Source: Cryptomeria japonica (taxonomy: Eukaryota; Streptophyta; Pinopsida; Cupressales; Cupressaceae). From it: a DNA stretch of 60,000 nucleotides. Positions 34,337 through 46,190 of the stretch are shown here, piece after piece. Position 1 is the stretch's first letter. Each line of letters opens with the position of its first letter. The translations under genes were made by a program, and so were the position numbers. Below the pieces are notes generated by a model. The model made no database searches. It was not told the DNA's origin and was given only the letters and a program-made list of their open reading frames with translations. Location of the stretch: assembly GCF_030272615.1 (NCBI RefSeq), contig NC_081407.1:316106456-316166455 (forward strand). The letters are read 5' to 3'.

Positions 34337-36322
34337 CTACTCAAGTGTCCCCATATCGATGCTGAAAGGTACCCCCTCCAAAGGTGGTAAACTATGCCAC
34401 ACTGCAGAAAAAGGCACTCTAAGATCTAGTGGAGATGAATGTAGAACAATATCCAAAGACTCATATGTCTCCTCAAAAGATAAAGAGACCTCCTCCAAGT
34501 GTTGTACAAAAGTATCCACAATCATGTCAACCTCTAAAGATTGATCATGTAGAGAATGCATAAGAGGGTCAGAGTTATCCCTCGCAACAATCAAAGAAGC
34601 ATCATCTTCATCAAAGAGAAGATGAATGTCATGAATGGTGTCTCCCAAATCTGCAATGTAGGAGTCCACAAACAAACCTGCAATGTCTATCAAGTAGGCA
34701 TCCCAATCAACTGAAACTAGAAGACATGAAATATCCTGCTGCACTGAATCATAAGAAGGCAAAATGGTCGCACTAGCTGTATCATCAGGTGTAATAGGTG
34801 GTGTGATATCAATAGAAGGAAATGAAATGCAAGGCTCAAGAATGGGTTCACATGTGAGAATCCCCAAGTTCAAATGCCCAAAGTTCTCCTCAAAATCTGA
34901 ATCATCAACATAGGAAGAACCAACCTTATCAATAGGACCAAAATCTAAAAAAGAGTACAATCGAGATACATGATCAACCATCCTAGTCGCAATGATAGCT
35001 CCACTCTCCAAGTCTCTAATGATAACTGAATCAGGTGTGAACTCCACAGTTTTCCTAGTTTCCCCATGTGTGATTTGATAGATGGAAAGAAGATTATTTG
35101 TCAAGTGGGGTACACACAACACATCATTGAAGGAGTTATCCCCAATGGCAATAGATCCTTTACCAATCACATCCATGTATGTATGATTGCCCATCAAAAT
35201 ATGCGGCATGTGGCAAGGCTCAAATGTAGAAAACATAGACTACGAAGATGCCATATGATGAGAAGCCCCTGAATCTAGAAGCCATCTCCTTGAATCATGA
35301 CTTGTAGTAGCACAAAGAGCTTGTCCCTTTCCTTTATCTATCCCAAAAGAGTGATCCTTTCCTTTATCCTTGGAAGAAGAAGTCGATGTAGACATTCTAG
35401 AAGGTAGGTTGATTCTATTCTTCTCAAGAAGATTCTTCAACTCATCAATATCCTTCTTATAACAATGATGTTCATCATGTCCTGACTTCTTGCAATATCC
35501 ACACAAAAAAATTTCCTTATATGATTTCCTCTTAGGTGAGAATGGTGAATCACCTTGTTGTGGAGAGGAATATTGTGCTCCATCTTGTTGTGGTTTAGAC
35601 TTAGGTTGCTTTTGATTCTTGCCTTTTCCTTGATTACTTTGATTCCCTTTGTTAGCCACCAAAGCTTGTGACTTTGAAGATTTGAGAATCCCCATTGTGG
35701 TCAACTTAGATTGCTCAAGTATTAACATCTACGTGAATGAATCAAATGAGGGAGAAGTGTACGAGGAACCTTGAGCTAACCTATGGGTGTGAAAGCTAGA
35801 TACAAAGGCTGCATACTCTTAAGGAAGCTTGTCCAACAAGTTATAAACCAATTGAGCACCCTTTTTGTCAATTCCACAATCCTTTAGCTTTTCTCTTAGC
35901 TCAGTTGCTTTTGTGACATAATCTCGGATTGTATCAAAATCCTTGGGATTCAAAGTTGTGAGTTCACTATCAAGCTTGTAGCCCTTAATCTCATCAACTT
36001 GACCATACAATTTCTTTAAAATATCCCAAGCCTCTTTAATTGTTGTACACTTATCAATGTGAAAAATGAGGTCATCTGATACATACTTTCTAAGAGTTCC
36101 AAGTGCCATAGCATTCTTAGTAAGCCATTCAATTTGAGCATTAGGATCAGGTGGTGCTGTAATAGTTTCATTTACATAATGAATGAGTCCTTTTTCCATT
36201 AGTTTACTACATGCCTTAATTTTCCATGATGCATAATTATGAGGAGTTAAAAGTGGAAATTTAGGAGAACCCATAGCACCAAAATGAAAAAACACAAGAT
36301 AGAGAGAGGCACAATCACACAA
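34337..36322 (-). pseudogene. gag-pro: Gag-protease polyprotein of element G with acidic C-terminal domain
   Basis: All 661 codons are in one frame, with stops at 35819-35821 (TAA), 35729-35731 (TAG) and 35237-35239 (TAG). Each is one C-to-T change from a Gln codon. Residues 1-170 are a UBN2-type copia Gag (NYASWKIKACSKLM, then KEAWDILKKLYG). A Lys/Gln/Ser-rich linker leads to a CCHC knuckle (CGYCKKSGHDEHHC, about 35468-35509). The protease motif LLDSGASHHM is near 35260-35290. After a GAG-pre-integrase-like part (LCVPHLTNNLLSIYQI) the sequence does not continue into integrase. It becomes an Asp/Glu/Ser/Leu-rich segment of about 200 residues without a recognised domain and ends at 34337. The acidic tail could be unrelated sequence fused in, or a remnant too diverged to recognise. 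Confidence 0.85.
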
Positions 36323-36720
36323 GACACCCCCCCAAAATACTCAATCAATTTACAACTTCTCAAAATGAGATATAAGAGACTTCAACAAATACTGCTAGTG
36401 ATCTAAACTGAGATCCAAGAGAAATACAAGTACCAAATATGCTAAAAATGGCCAAATACTGAAAGTACAATTTCTACTTAAAATCAATGCAAACAGATGG
36501 CATATTATGAAAGTAGATGAAAAAATATGCACTTTCAAAAAAAACGGCACCTGAAAAGGAGTCCATATGAGCCCAAATGAAGCCTCCAAAGTTGTAAAAA
36601 TCGAGATTTCATGATTTCCGAAAAACCTGTATTCAAAAATCAGAAAAATCCTAGACCACTGTATAGATCACAAAATTCTACCTCATAACAAAAAAAAATC
36701 TCGGAAAAACGAGTCCGGAT
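35820..36720. other. 5' untranslated region of element G next to its Gag start
   Basis: The stretch from 36323 to 37026 lies between the Gag start and the primer site. It is noncoding, with two near-identical reversed primer-site phrases (GCTCTGATACCATG) at about 36999-37013 and 37027-37041, the second being the working one. I see no other gene. Confidence 0.5.
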
Positions 36721-37026
36721 GAGTGAGATATCGCTATTTGAAAATTGCTTGCAAAATTATAATTTTTGGAAAATTTCTGCTGCAGCGTCAAACTTCAAAA
36801 GCCTCTAGATTTGGCCTCCGAAGTCCAATTTGGATGAAACAAAAGGCAAAACTGACTTTCTTAGACCTCCTCAATCCAATGGTAACCTCATATTTGACCC
36901 ATCAAGCTTCAATAATAACCTGCAATAGAAAGCTCCAAAATGCAAACCCCAAATAACATCAAATTACTCTCAATTGGCAAACCAATGACACTCTAATGGC
37001 TCTGATACCATGTGAGACATGGACCA

Positions 37027-37038
37027 GCTCTGATACCA
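37027..37038 (-). promoter_or_regulatory. Primer-binding site of element G
   Basis: The minus strand reads TGGTATCAGAGC directly after the 5' LTR. It is the exact copia-type site for initiator tRNA-Met. A second GCTCTGATACCA occurs about 28 bases further inside, probably a small duplication. Confidence 0.9.
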
Positions 37039-37499
37039 TGTTATATTTTTCCAAGATCAAGAGGCAATGGAAAGCACAAATAAGAGACAAAATAAATGAT
37101 AGAAATAAACTGTATTCTATCAAGATGAAAATACTGATAAACTAGATCATCAATCATTACATACAATGAATATGAGCCTTCTTATATAGGCAAGGCTATA
37201 TGGATATGTGAGCACACAAACATGACATGTGGCTCAATAAGAAACAAGGGTAGGTAGGAAATAGGTGTGGGTAGGTAGGAGAAACAATATAATAGTCTAC
37301 ATGAGGTGGATCACCCACTGAATGTGGAGTGTAACAACAAGATCACACAATAAAAGGTGGAAATTCTCCTACACACACTATCCCAATGTGGCACAAAAAC
37401 TCAAGTGTCTCATACCCAAACCAATATGAAATGCATGTACCTAAGTAAACTTAATTAAGGTGTAATAATATCCAAGATGAATAATTATTTACACCAACA
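37039..37499 (-). repeat. 5' LTR of element G
   Basis: It matches 33402-33843. The minus strand carries a TATA box (TATATAAG) at 37181-37188. It has an extra tandem copy of about 20 bases around 37255-37280 (GGTAGGTAGGA repeated). Confidence 0.88.
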
Positions 37500-38032
37500 C
37501 TAATGTGCAATTACAATTATATATATATATCAATCCAAAGGATCCAGTCGGCCCAAAAGGGATCAAAACCCGAAGAACAAGACCTAACATGCAAAATAAA
37601 CAAGGTCGGCCTCTGCCAAGAGATTCCTTCGATAAATCCAAAGGATGAAACGTAGATCACGGGAAAAGGTTGGGCACATGACAAGGAACATCAGAATCAA
37701 TGCCCAAGGATCTAAAAGCTTTGGAAGGGGGTTCCGATAGATCACCAAAAATAGGTCCAGGCAACCGGTTAAAAAGGACTGTCAACCGATAACAGGAAAC
37801 TGTTAAGGAAACTGGTAGCGATATCTAGCCAAAAAATGATCCAAATGCGATGTGGTCTGGAAGCAAGAAAGATGATCAAGTCTTCAAGTAGTATCCAACT
37901 CCACAGGATCCGATGAGCCAAAATCGGGACACACATAAAGGAAAATTGAAACTACAAACAGAAAGAAAAACATAAAGGAAATTTTTTTTGGTTGATGCAA
38001 GATTGCTATGAATCAGGGATGCTCCTACATCA
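37500..38032 (-). repeat. Fragment of a chromovirus-type LTR
   Basis: On the minus strand it starts TGATGTAGGAGCATCC at 38032, just after the end of the chromovirus pol fragment, which is the expected place for a 3' LTR. It runs to the edge of element G. The other end, with an (AT)n run near 37516-37530, does not look like an LTR terminus, so it is probably truncated. Confidence 0.55.
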
Positions 38033-38039
38033 GACATCC

Positions 38040-39175
38040 GAGGTTATTAAAAAATTTTGTCTCTCACTTTTTCGGGGTCAGAGGAAAGCCAAGGTGGTCT
38101 ACCTCTACTTGAGAAATCCAAGACGAATCTTCAACTAGTCTATCCTTCCACTTCACAAGATATTCCTTATATCAACTGCTCTGGGTACTATGCCCAATCC
38201 TACTGTCCAAAATCTCTTCAATTTGACTTAGTTCCTTTTGAGGCAATTGCTTCTCAAAGTCTACAACACTGTTCTCACTAAATTCTGGTTCATGGTACTC
38301 ATGAAGATCTGCAATGTTAAACACAGGTGAAATACTTAGACTATCTAGTAACTCCACTTCATATGCATTTCTAGAACTGAACTTCCTCAAAATCCTGCAA
38401 GGTCCAAACTTCTTCATCTGTAAATTATTATAAGTTCCAATCGGGAATCTCTATTTTCTCAGATATACCATTACTTCATCACCAACTTCAAATTCTTTAT
38501 GTCTCCTCTTCTCAATTGTCTTCTCCTTATACTTTGTGTTCATTTCTTCCAAATGCTTCTTAACCTGAATATGCAATGTTTCCATGTGATCTGCAAAGTC
38601 TTCTGCTTCTGAACTTCTCCGGTCTTCACTTTCAATGTCTCTTAATTTTGATATACCTCTAGTTTGTACTCTGGTAACAATATCAAAAGGTGTTTTTCTG
38701 GTACTTCTATTCATTGAATTATTTTAGGCAAACTCTTCTTGTGCAAGGATCAAATTCCAACTTCTGGTTTTATCTCCCACTAAACATCTTAATAGATTTC
38801 CCAAACTCTGGTTAACAATTTATGTCTATCCATCAGTCTGTGGATGAAAAGGAGAACTAAACTTCAAATCTATCTTCATCTTCTTCCAAAGTGTTCTCCA
38901 AAAATAGCCAACAAACTTAGTGTCTCTGTCTTAAACTATGCTCCTAGGTAATCCATGCAACCTTACCACTTCCTTGAAAAATAGGTCTGCTACATGCAAT
39001 GCATCTGATGTCTTCTTACAAAGTATGAAATGAGCCATCTTTGAGATTCTATCTACTACCACAAATATAGAATCATTCCTTCTCAGTGTCTTAGGCAATC
39101 CAAGTACAAAATCCATGCTTATATCATCCCAAGGTCTTACCAATATTGTCAAAGGTTTATATATAGATATCTTCA
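38040..39175 (-). pseudogene. pol: Chromovirus (Ty3/gypsy) integrase and chromodomain fragment
   Basis: From 39175 downward the minus strand gives integrase core motifs: [16 protein letters not shown], then [16 protein letters not shown], then [10 protein letters not shown] and a PFHPQTDG site near 38840. A linker with E.HKEFEVGDEVMVYLR follows (38451-38714). A GPY/F module (KKFGPCRILRKFS...ISPVFNIADLHEY) is at about 38290-38417. The C-terminal chromodomain (ILDSRIG...YKEYLVKWK....EDSSWI, about 38060-38230) marks it as a chromovirus; this domain guides integration into heterochromatin in that group. Protease, RT, RNase H and the N-terminal half of integrase are absent: the frame begins abruptly at 39175 against R LTR sequence. 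It has several stops. Confidence 0.85.
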
Positions 39176-39904
39176 AGTTTGCATATTCTTCATTCAATCA
39201 TTGTGGAGCAAAATTGCATCATTCCTATGCAAGCATGTGTGTGTGATTAGGTTTTTGTCATGTTCATACCATTTCATACAACATATGTGATTACATTCAA
39301 AGAAGAAAAGCACCATCATCAACAATTACATATCTGAGGTATATCTATCTAGAATTTATTTTAGCATTAACATTATTTTATTCAAGGTTAATTCCTAAAC
39401 TAGGGTTTGACTTAGGCAAACCCCTATTCCCAATAATTTCCCCTCTTTTCACTATCTATAGGAACAACTACAAAGTTGCATTTCATAGGAACGACGGGAT
39501 TCATAGAGACGAATAGGTTCCCCTTTGGATAGCAAAAAGTTAGGAGGACCAAGGTGACCACCACTGCGGTCCCAACAATTCAAGCCAAATTTCAAAAAGC
39601 AAATTTGAATCATATTCCTTTGACCAGATCCAAGTTTGTGGCTCCATGTGACGATTGTAGCTCATTGTTTATGCTCAATCTCTTCAACAATTCACTATTT
39701 TGCCCTAGTCCTTTACAAATCAAAAATACAATTAAAATCCAAGGGAAAGAAGAGCCCCATTTAGGAGGCTTGGAATCATATCAAAATCTAGGTCTATTAG
39801 GATTAGATCTATCAAATTCCTATATTTCCCTAATGTGATGGTAATTAAGAAAAATTAACAGGTTTATTACATTTTATGGTGAAACCCTAATTTTCCCCAT
39901 CACA

Positions 39905-40552
39905 TTTTTTATGAACCCAACTCCTTACACCCTTATTTTCGATTTATGTTTTTAGATCTTCTTGTTTATGCATTTTCAAATTCATTTACATTTACATGTT
40001 AAATTTTTAATTGAATTACATAAACTTAGAGGTTAAATTCACACAAACCCTAATTTATAATTCTAAAATTGAACTTGTGGATTGTCTAATTTGCATTAAT
40101 TATTTTAGATTTGATTTGGAAAAATTTTAATTTTTCAATTTTGCATGCATAGATCTTATTTTAATCAAATGACATAAATTTAGAGGTTAAATTTATAGAA
40201 ACCCTAATTTATTTTGGTTAATGTGATTTGTGGGTTGCATAATTTGTAACTTTTCTTTGTAGATCTGATCTTAGACATTCATATTGGAACTTAATAGATA
40301 TAATTTATTTGTTATTTGGCATATGATTACATTGATTTTTACTTATATTTATCATAATCATGTGTTGGATAATGGTTTCATTCACTTCACATTTCTTCTT
40401 TTCATTCATAGCACTTTGGCATATTCATTTTTAGAATTTCCAAATTGCTTCCTATTAATCAATTAAATCTCAAATCTTTTATCCATGATGCATGTTGTCT
40501 TATGGTGATATTAGAGGAAAATTCATTACATATATTTAGATCACATAAAAGC
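39905..40552 (+). other. Leader of element R, noncoding
   Basis: It follows the 5' LTR of R. Repeated CATAAATTTAGAGGTTAAATT phrases near 40020 and 40175, each followed by AAACCCTAATTTA, show an internal duplication of about 150 bases. No clear primer-binding site is visible after 39904. Confidence 0.5.
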
Positions 40553-40637
40553 TTTTGTAGATCCTAATCCTACAGATGCTAGTGAAAAACCTAATACTTG
40601 TACCTCTCCTAGGCTATCTAATGTGAATGAAGAAAGA

Positions 40638-41009
40638 GATAATACTCCTATCAATGATCTCTCTAATGAAGATAAATCATTTAATAGCAACATGGCACCA
40701 TCTTCTTCTCATACACATACCCTAATGCAAGGGGGGAAAGGTCAAAATATTGGTGTTTCAATCTCTCTAGATCCCCCTTATTCTCTCAGAGCCCATCTTA
40801 ACCATTAAAACATTTGTAGAGAAGATAATACTCCTATCAATGATCTCTCTAATGAAGATAAATCATTTAATAGAAACATGGCACCATATTCTTCTCATAC
40901 ACATACCCTAACGCAAGGGGGTAAAGGTCAAAATATTGGTGTTTCAATCTCTCTAGATCCCCCTTATTCTCTTAGAGCCTATCTTAACCATTAAAATATT
41001 TGTAGAGAA
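40638..41009 (+). repeat. Tandem pair of 186-base units in the R Gag-like frame
   Basis: GATAATACTCCTATC begins at 40638 and 40824, and the next unit start (GATGATG) is at 41010. The two units are nearly identical and exactly 62 codons long, so the reading frame is kept. A stop (TAA in CATTAAAA) ends each unit, perhaps from decay. Confidence 0.88.
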
Positions 41010-41603
41010 GATGATGTAATGTATTTCATTGATGATCTATCTCCCCACATAAAATTAAGTAAAGATGATCCTTAGATGATACAGATCTTCCTTTCGAGCC
41101 TATCAAAGAGGATATGCATGATTATAGAAAGGAAAATCTACCTAAACAAGTTATCCCTTCATCTACTTTTCCATTTGTTCCTTCTAAATACACTTACACT
41201 ACAATTTTTAAAGAGATTTATTATAACACTCCTCCTTCTCAATTAAAACATTCTTATAGGAGCGACTATAATATAATAATAAAATAAGGTTTAAGAGGAC
41301 AATGACTTGGAAATTTGAACAAGGAATTATAGTCCCTATAAACCCTCCTACACAAACTAGTACCAAATGCCTAGGATATTATCATGATTCACCTATGGAT
41401 GATCTCCTTAGAATTCAAAACTTTAAGGAGTATCTTGTGAGACATAGAACCTATCGTCCATCTAAGGGTGCTTCTTCTTCAAACACTCCTTTTTGTTCAT
41501 ATCATTAAACTCATGACCATCGTGTTAATGATTGTCCAAAATTTCAAAAAAGTATGCAAGAACTAGTTGATAATGGAACTATTAAAATCATAGATGAAAA
41601 TTC

Positions 41604-42817
41604 TGTTGGCAATTTGGAGGAATTGATTATGTGTTGCATTGATGTCAACACTAGTTGTTTTGCTATCTACCCACTTTCGGTAGAGTGGTTGGTCTTTGAT
41701 GTTGATATGGAGATTTGTCTCCGGTTTGGTCCGGCTGTTGGAACTAGTTTGGATTGGTTATTCATGTGTTCCTGATGTGTATCACATTCAGTTGGTTCAG
41801 GATTTGATGATCTAGATGCTATCATATGTTCTAGAGTAAGCCTTTTCGTTACCGGTAAGGGTTTTACCGACAAAGGTTTGATGAAGATCTTTTGATGAAT
41901 CCAATAAGTGGTGTTGGTGCTACTTCTAGAAGGTTATCGGGATACTGATGGTTATCATGTTCATGTTTCATTTATTGGTGTTTCATTTGGCTTATGGCGA
42001 CCTATTTTGGGTCTGGTATTATTCTATAGGTTATGGACCAATTTATGCAACATGTTGGTTGATGATCCTAATGAATCACCAGTTAGATTTATTGTTTGGT
42101 TTATGTTGTTTTGGTCTTAGGCCGACTTGGTTTATCATTGGTTTGTGGGATTATGTAACAGATCTATTGTATTATCTTTTTTGGTGGCCGACCCAATTAT
42201 TTAGGTCCCGGGTTGGTACAAATATGATGTAAGATCTCTTTGTAGATCATGTGGTAGGTCATGGTTATGGGATTATTTGTGTGTGAATAAAGTTGTAATC
42301 ATATGGAGAGGTTTTGGTCGATCATAGGTGATCGAATTGGGTTTGTGAAAGAGGTTTAAGAACTCTGGTATTGAGCTTAACCAGAACTGTACTTAGGCAT
42401 AGGAGATGTTATTCTTGCAATTCATTCATCTTTCCTGATTGTAGTATGGATTTTTTTGTATTCAATGGGGCTCGTTTTGTGATGAGTAGTGTGCTCTAGG
42501 ATGTTGGCCTTCCTCCATGTGCAGGTCCATCTTATTGTAATCACATACTTGCTCCAGAAGTATTATCTGACTATGGGTAGGCTTCCCACCATGGTTTTTC
42601 CCTTTATCAGGTTTTCCACGTACAAATCTTGGTGTTATGTGTTATGGATGGTTGGTAATTGTTCTATTATTTATGTGTGTGCTTAATTGTTATATCTGCT
42701 ATTATGTTATTTGGTTTATGCATTCTGGTAAAAGGTTTTGTGTACTTAACATTTTATAATCTATTGACAACTGATTCACCCTCCCCCCCTCTCAGTTGTC
42801 CACCGGTTTTCCTAACA
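41604..42817 (+). mobile_element. Solo LTR S4 (copia type), TSD AATTC
   Basis: AATTC lies at 41599-41603 and 42818-42822. It starts TGTTGGCAATT and ends TTCCTAACA. The shared block CCACCATGGTTTTTCCC is at about 42585-42605 and CCCCCCTCTCAGT at 42784-42796. The Gag-like frame of R continues on both sides. Confidence 0.92.
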
Positions 42818-43135
42818 AATTCATCTTATTCTAGCAACCCTTGTCCTACATCTCAAGAGACAAGACCTAATCCTATTGATGACCAAGAGAAATTAGCTAC
42901 TAGAATCTTTTGGAAATTGAAGTATGATAAGAATTTTGTTTTTCCTTTCATTAAGATTACTCACAATTCTAAGCATTAGGAAAGTGATGCACATTGGCTT
43001 TTTCATCGTAGTTATTCTCATTCTCTTGGAAATTGTAAAGGATTTAAAACATTTGTTCAAGATCTATATGATAGATTTTGCATAGCTCTTATAACTGATC
43101 ATGTACTCTTACTTGGTGAAGAGGTAGTTCCTTAG

Positions 43136-44716
43136 CACTCTATTCATCCATCATGTTTCTCCTCACCCTATGAAACTAGTAGTTAACTTAATTGGAGGCA
43201 CTTTGTCATAAGAGGTGATGATTTTTTAATAACAATCATATTGAGGTAGCAACATAGTTCATTCTTTCCTCTATGCTTGGGGGCCAAGAATCTTATCCTA
43301 TTTCTTCTGTCTATCTAAAGTTTCACAATTCCCTTTAGGGGTTGCATTTTTTCATACTTTGATGTCATTTTTTGTTTGGAATGGTATGCCTCTTATGAAT
43401 AATCTCTCCTTACGAGAGTTTGTGATACTTTATCTTAATCTTTCCTTCTTTGAAGATTACCTCTTCTTTAGAGTAGCATTTTACATATCTTGATGTCTTT
43501 TCTTGCATGGAATATTCATTCATGTGAAGTACATTATGAATTTCTTATGTCTAATCTCTCCTTAGAGGTTGTGTAATTATTTCCATTCTCCCTACACTTG
43601 GGGGCATTGATATTTCTTATCCTTTCTAACGATCCAATTTTCCTTTGTTGAGTTTTTTTTTTTATGATATGATGTCATTCCTTGTGTCAAGTTATTGTTT
43701 TCTCAAGGATTGTCTCTTATGCAAGAGGTGTGTATCCTTGACTACAACCTCTTTTACACTTAGAAATGTATACCTATTATAAACAAACCCTTCACTTTGG
43801 GTCTTGAAAGTGTGTCATCTTTCATCAAGAATCCCTCTACTTAGAAATAGGAGGAAGGTAGGCATTCTTGTTCTCCTTCCCTTCTTTTGGTAAAATATGT
43901 TGTGTTTGTTCAAAAACTCCTCTTGGAGGTAGATGTATGTTGATAAAATATCTCTTATACTCTGAGGATCCCTTTACACTTGTTTCAAGATATCTCTTTT
44001 TCAATTATCTTATCCTTTCTTTAAGAGTATTCTCTCTTTTAGCTTGGATTTATGAACATTGTTGGCTAAAGGATATCTCATTGGTGTTGAAGGTGGGTAT
44101 CCTTATCTTTATCTTCCTTAAGATATCAAAATAGGTCTATCTCGACATCTTTAGGGGGGGCATACATATCACCCTCTTTGTACTGTATTTTACTATATTC
44201 TTGCATGTCTTAGACATGGTGTTCATTCTCAAAACCAAAGAAAGCAAACTCTTACATGTGATGCTTCATGCTCGAAACTAGACATAACATTTATATATGT
44301 CTTATATAGGGTGCACATTCTTGAAACCAGAGTAAACAAACTCTTACATGAGATGTACTTGAAACTAGGCATATATTTTTCTTACATGGGGTTACACATT
44401 CTTGAAAACCAGAGCAAACAAACTCAAACATAAGATGTTCCCAATACCAAACATGCCTTTGCATTTTCATGTCCTACATAGGTTGTCGCATGCTTGAAAC
44501 CAAACAAAATGAACTCTTATAAATGATTCTTAACACCTGAAACTACACATCACTTGCACACATGCACAAGGATGAGTGTAACTAGTAAAATACAACTAGA
44601 CTATTCCTACTCTCCTCCCAAACATGGATCACCTAGAAAAACACATCTACAATGTGTATACATGTCTTCACTCATTCTTCTCATGGTGTAAGTTCTAATA
44701 CCTAAATATAAAGTAC
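43136..44716 (+). other. 3' part of R interior, noncoding
   Basis: Pyrimidine-rich text on the plus strand with loosely repeated phrases (CTTACATG, GAAACCA...CAAACTCTTACATG near 44240, 44330 and 44400, each about 80 bases apart). No reading frame of RT or integrase type is present, consistent with a gag-only element. Confidence 0.55.
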
Positions 44717-46190
44717 AGATGCCAATAGCTAACAAGATGAGAGGGGAGGGGGTGAATCATACAAACTTAATCTTCCATAAAATCAACAGATTCAACCTCG
44801 GTAACTTATACTTCAGCAATATAACCAAAAACTGCTAAACATGCTAACTCATGAACACATAAACATCATAACACTCATAACACAAGATTTAACGTGGAAA
44901 CCCAAATAAGGAAAAACCACTGTGGGATTTCAAACCCACTAAGAAATATAATCTTCTAGAGTATGCTCGGTTAAAAGCAAATCCTGTTAAAGATTACAAA
45001 CACATTGCTAGATGTGACCTTGTTAAGGGATTTCCCTCAAATCTGTTAGGATCTTCACTTTGTTAGAAGTGACCTTGTCAAAGGATTTCAAACACGCATT
45101 TTGAATGTTACCTTGCTAGAGGGTTTACAAATAAGACTATTAAGTCCACTCGGTTAAGAGATTTCCTGTCACTTACAAAATAACAGTAATAAAAATATAT
45201 CTGCAACTTCACATCTGAAATGCTAAAGTAGATTCTTATTTGCTCAAAACAATCTAGTCATAGGACTTATCTTGTCCCTCTGCTAGGCTCTCTACTCTAT
45301 TATTCAAACAGTTCTTCAAGCTTCTGTGCTTGGTAATCACTATGTAGCATCCATGTGCTTACACTTTCCTGCATACATTATTTATCAACAATTCCTTATT
45401 TATAAACAATTGCTAATCGCTTAATCTCCTTGATCACATTTCCCATGATCAATCTTAGCCATCAGATCTTCAAAATTGACTAGGTTCAATGTATCCTTTT
45501 GATCTGAAAATGTTTTACCTTGCCTCGGGACTTGCATTCCTTTCTCGGAACTTGCACAAGGTTATTGCGGTTCAATCTGAGTTGTAGATCTTCCTACCAA
45601 TTTTCCTTTTCGATAGATCTTTAACAAACTTCATGCACGGCATACCAATCATTTATACATCTCCAGCTAATCATTGTCCTTCATTAAATAATGCTTTTAT
45701 CCATTAAATGCGATCGGTCATAACTCGGTTGCAACTCGGTAAATACTAAACTTTACTCGGTAGACATTCTGCCTTCATTAACCAATATCGATAACCTTAG
45801 GGTTTACCGACTAGGTTCTTTGCTCGGTGACATAGTATAGTATTAACCTTACAATCAACAACATCTGTAGGATATCAAAACAATCTAAACATCATGATCT
45901 CATCATTGTCTAACTCGGTAATAGTTTCCCTTTGAATAACTTATTTCTCCCCTTATTCATTCACATTCTTTCTGTGTCTTTTACCGACATCTTAATTCTC
46001 TTCAAATCAATCTTCTCAAGATATGGCAACATCATACTGAATCAGAAAATCAATTTCTTGACATCAATGACAAAATAATGTTATAAAGATAGTTATTATC
46101 CTTCTTCAATTATATCAATAATCTTCAACAACCTTCTCAATATCCTTAATGAAATGCTAACAATCTTTCTTTCTAGTGAAATGCCAACAC
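44717..46190 (-). mobile_element. Solo LTR S5 (copia type), flanked by a long imperfect direct repeat
   Basis: The plus strand begins TGCCAATAGC, has GATGAGAGGGGAGGGGG at 44730 and the reversed shared block (GGAAAAACCACTGTGGG) at 44911, and ends AAATGCCAACA at 46190. No five-base duplication is seen. Instead, sequence directly right of it (from 46191, CATGGATCACC) repeats a stretch that begins 92 bases left of it (44625). Confidence 0.72.

Larger units (their letters stand above)
33402..37499 (-). mobile_element. Non-autonomous copia-like element G (gag-protease-acidic tail only)
   Basis: LTRs of about 450 bases lie at 33402-33843 (3') and 37039-37499 (5'), very similar to each other and each bounded by TGT...AACA on the plus strand. 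The primer-binding site adjoins the 5' LTR and a purine tract adjoins the 3' LTR. A single frame of 661 codons (34337-36322) has three stops. Integrase, RT and RNase H are absent, and the whole element is only 4.1 kb, so it must depend on an autonomous relative. Near-identity of the LTRs and the nearly open frame make it one of the younger insertions in the window. I did not find a clear target duplication. Confidence 0.85.
14196..39904 (+). repeat. 5' LTR of R, in three pieces
   Basis: The pieces are 14196-14266, 15885-16270 and about 39173-39904, each matching the 3' LTR at 51902-53097 in order. The first is split off by solo LTR S3, the second by the CACTA element and what follows it. The middle piece has the TATA box and the CATGTACACCCACTGATGG phrase; the last has CATATTCTTCATTCAAT near 39180 and ends CCCCATCACA. 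Confidence 0.82.
40553..43135 (+). pseudogene. gag: Gag-like frame of element R, interrupted by solo LTR S4
   Basis: The translation has Ser/Asn/Pro-rich segments, then a TWKFEQG region (41300). A Gag-type C-terminus follows: HRTYRPSKGASSSNTPFCSYH, then HDHRVNDCPKFQKSMQELVDNGTIKII (41440-41600). This C..H....H..C pattern followed by a helix is typical of Ty3/gypsy Gag proteins. The frame resumes after S4 with PNPIDDQEKLATRIFWKLKYDKNF and ends by stops near 42977-43135. No protease or polymerase follows. The early part contains two in-frame 186-base copies (40638-41009). Several stops are present. Confidence 0.65.

Noticed and set aside
37027-37038. tRNA gene fragment
   Set aside because: The match to tRNA-Met is the short primer-binding site next to an LTR; no cloverleaf is present.
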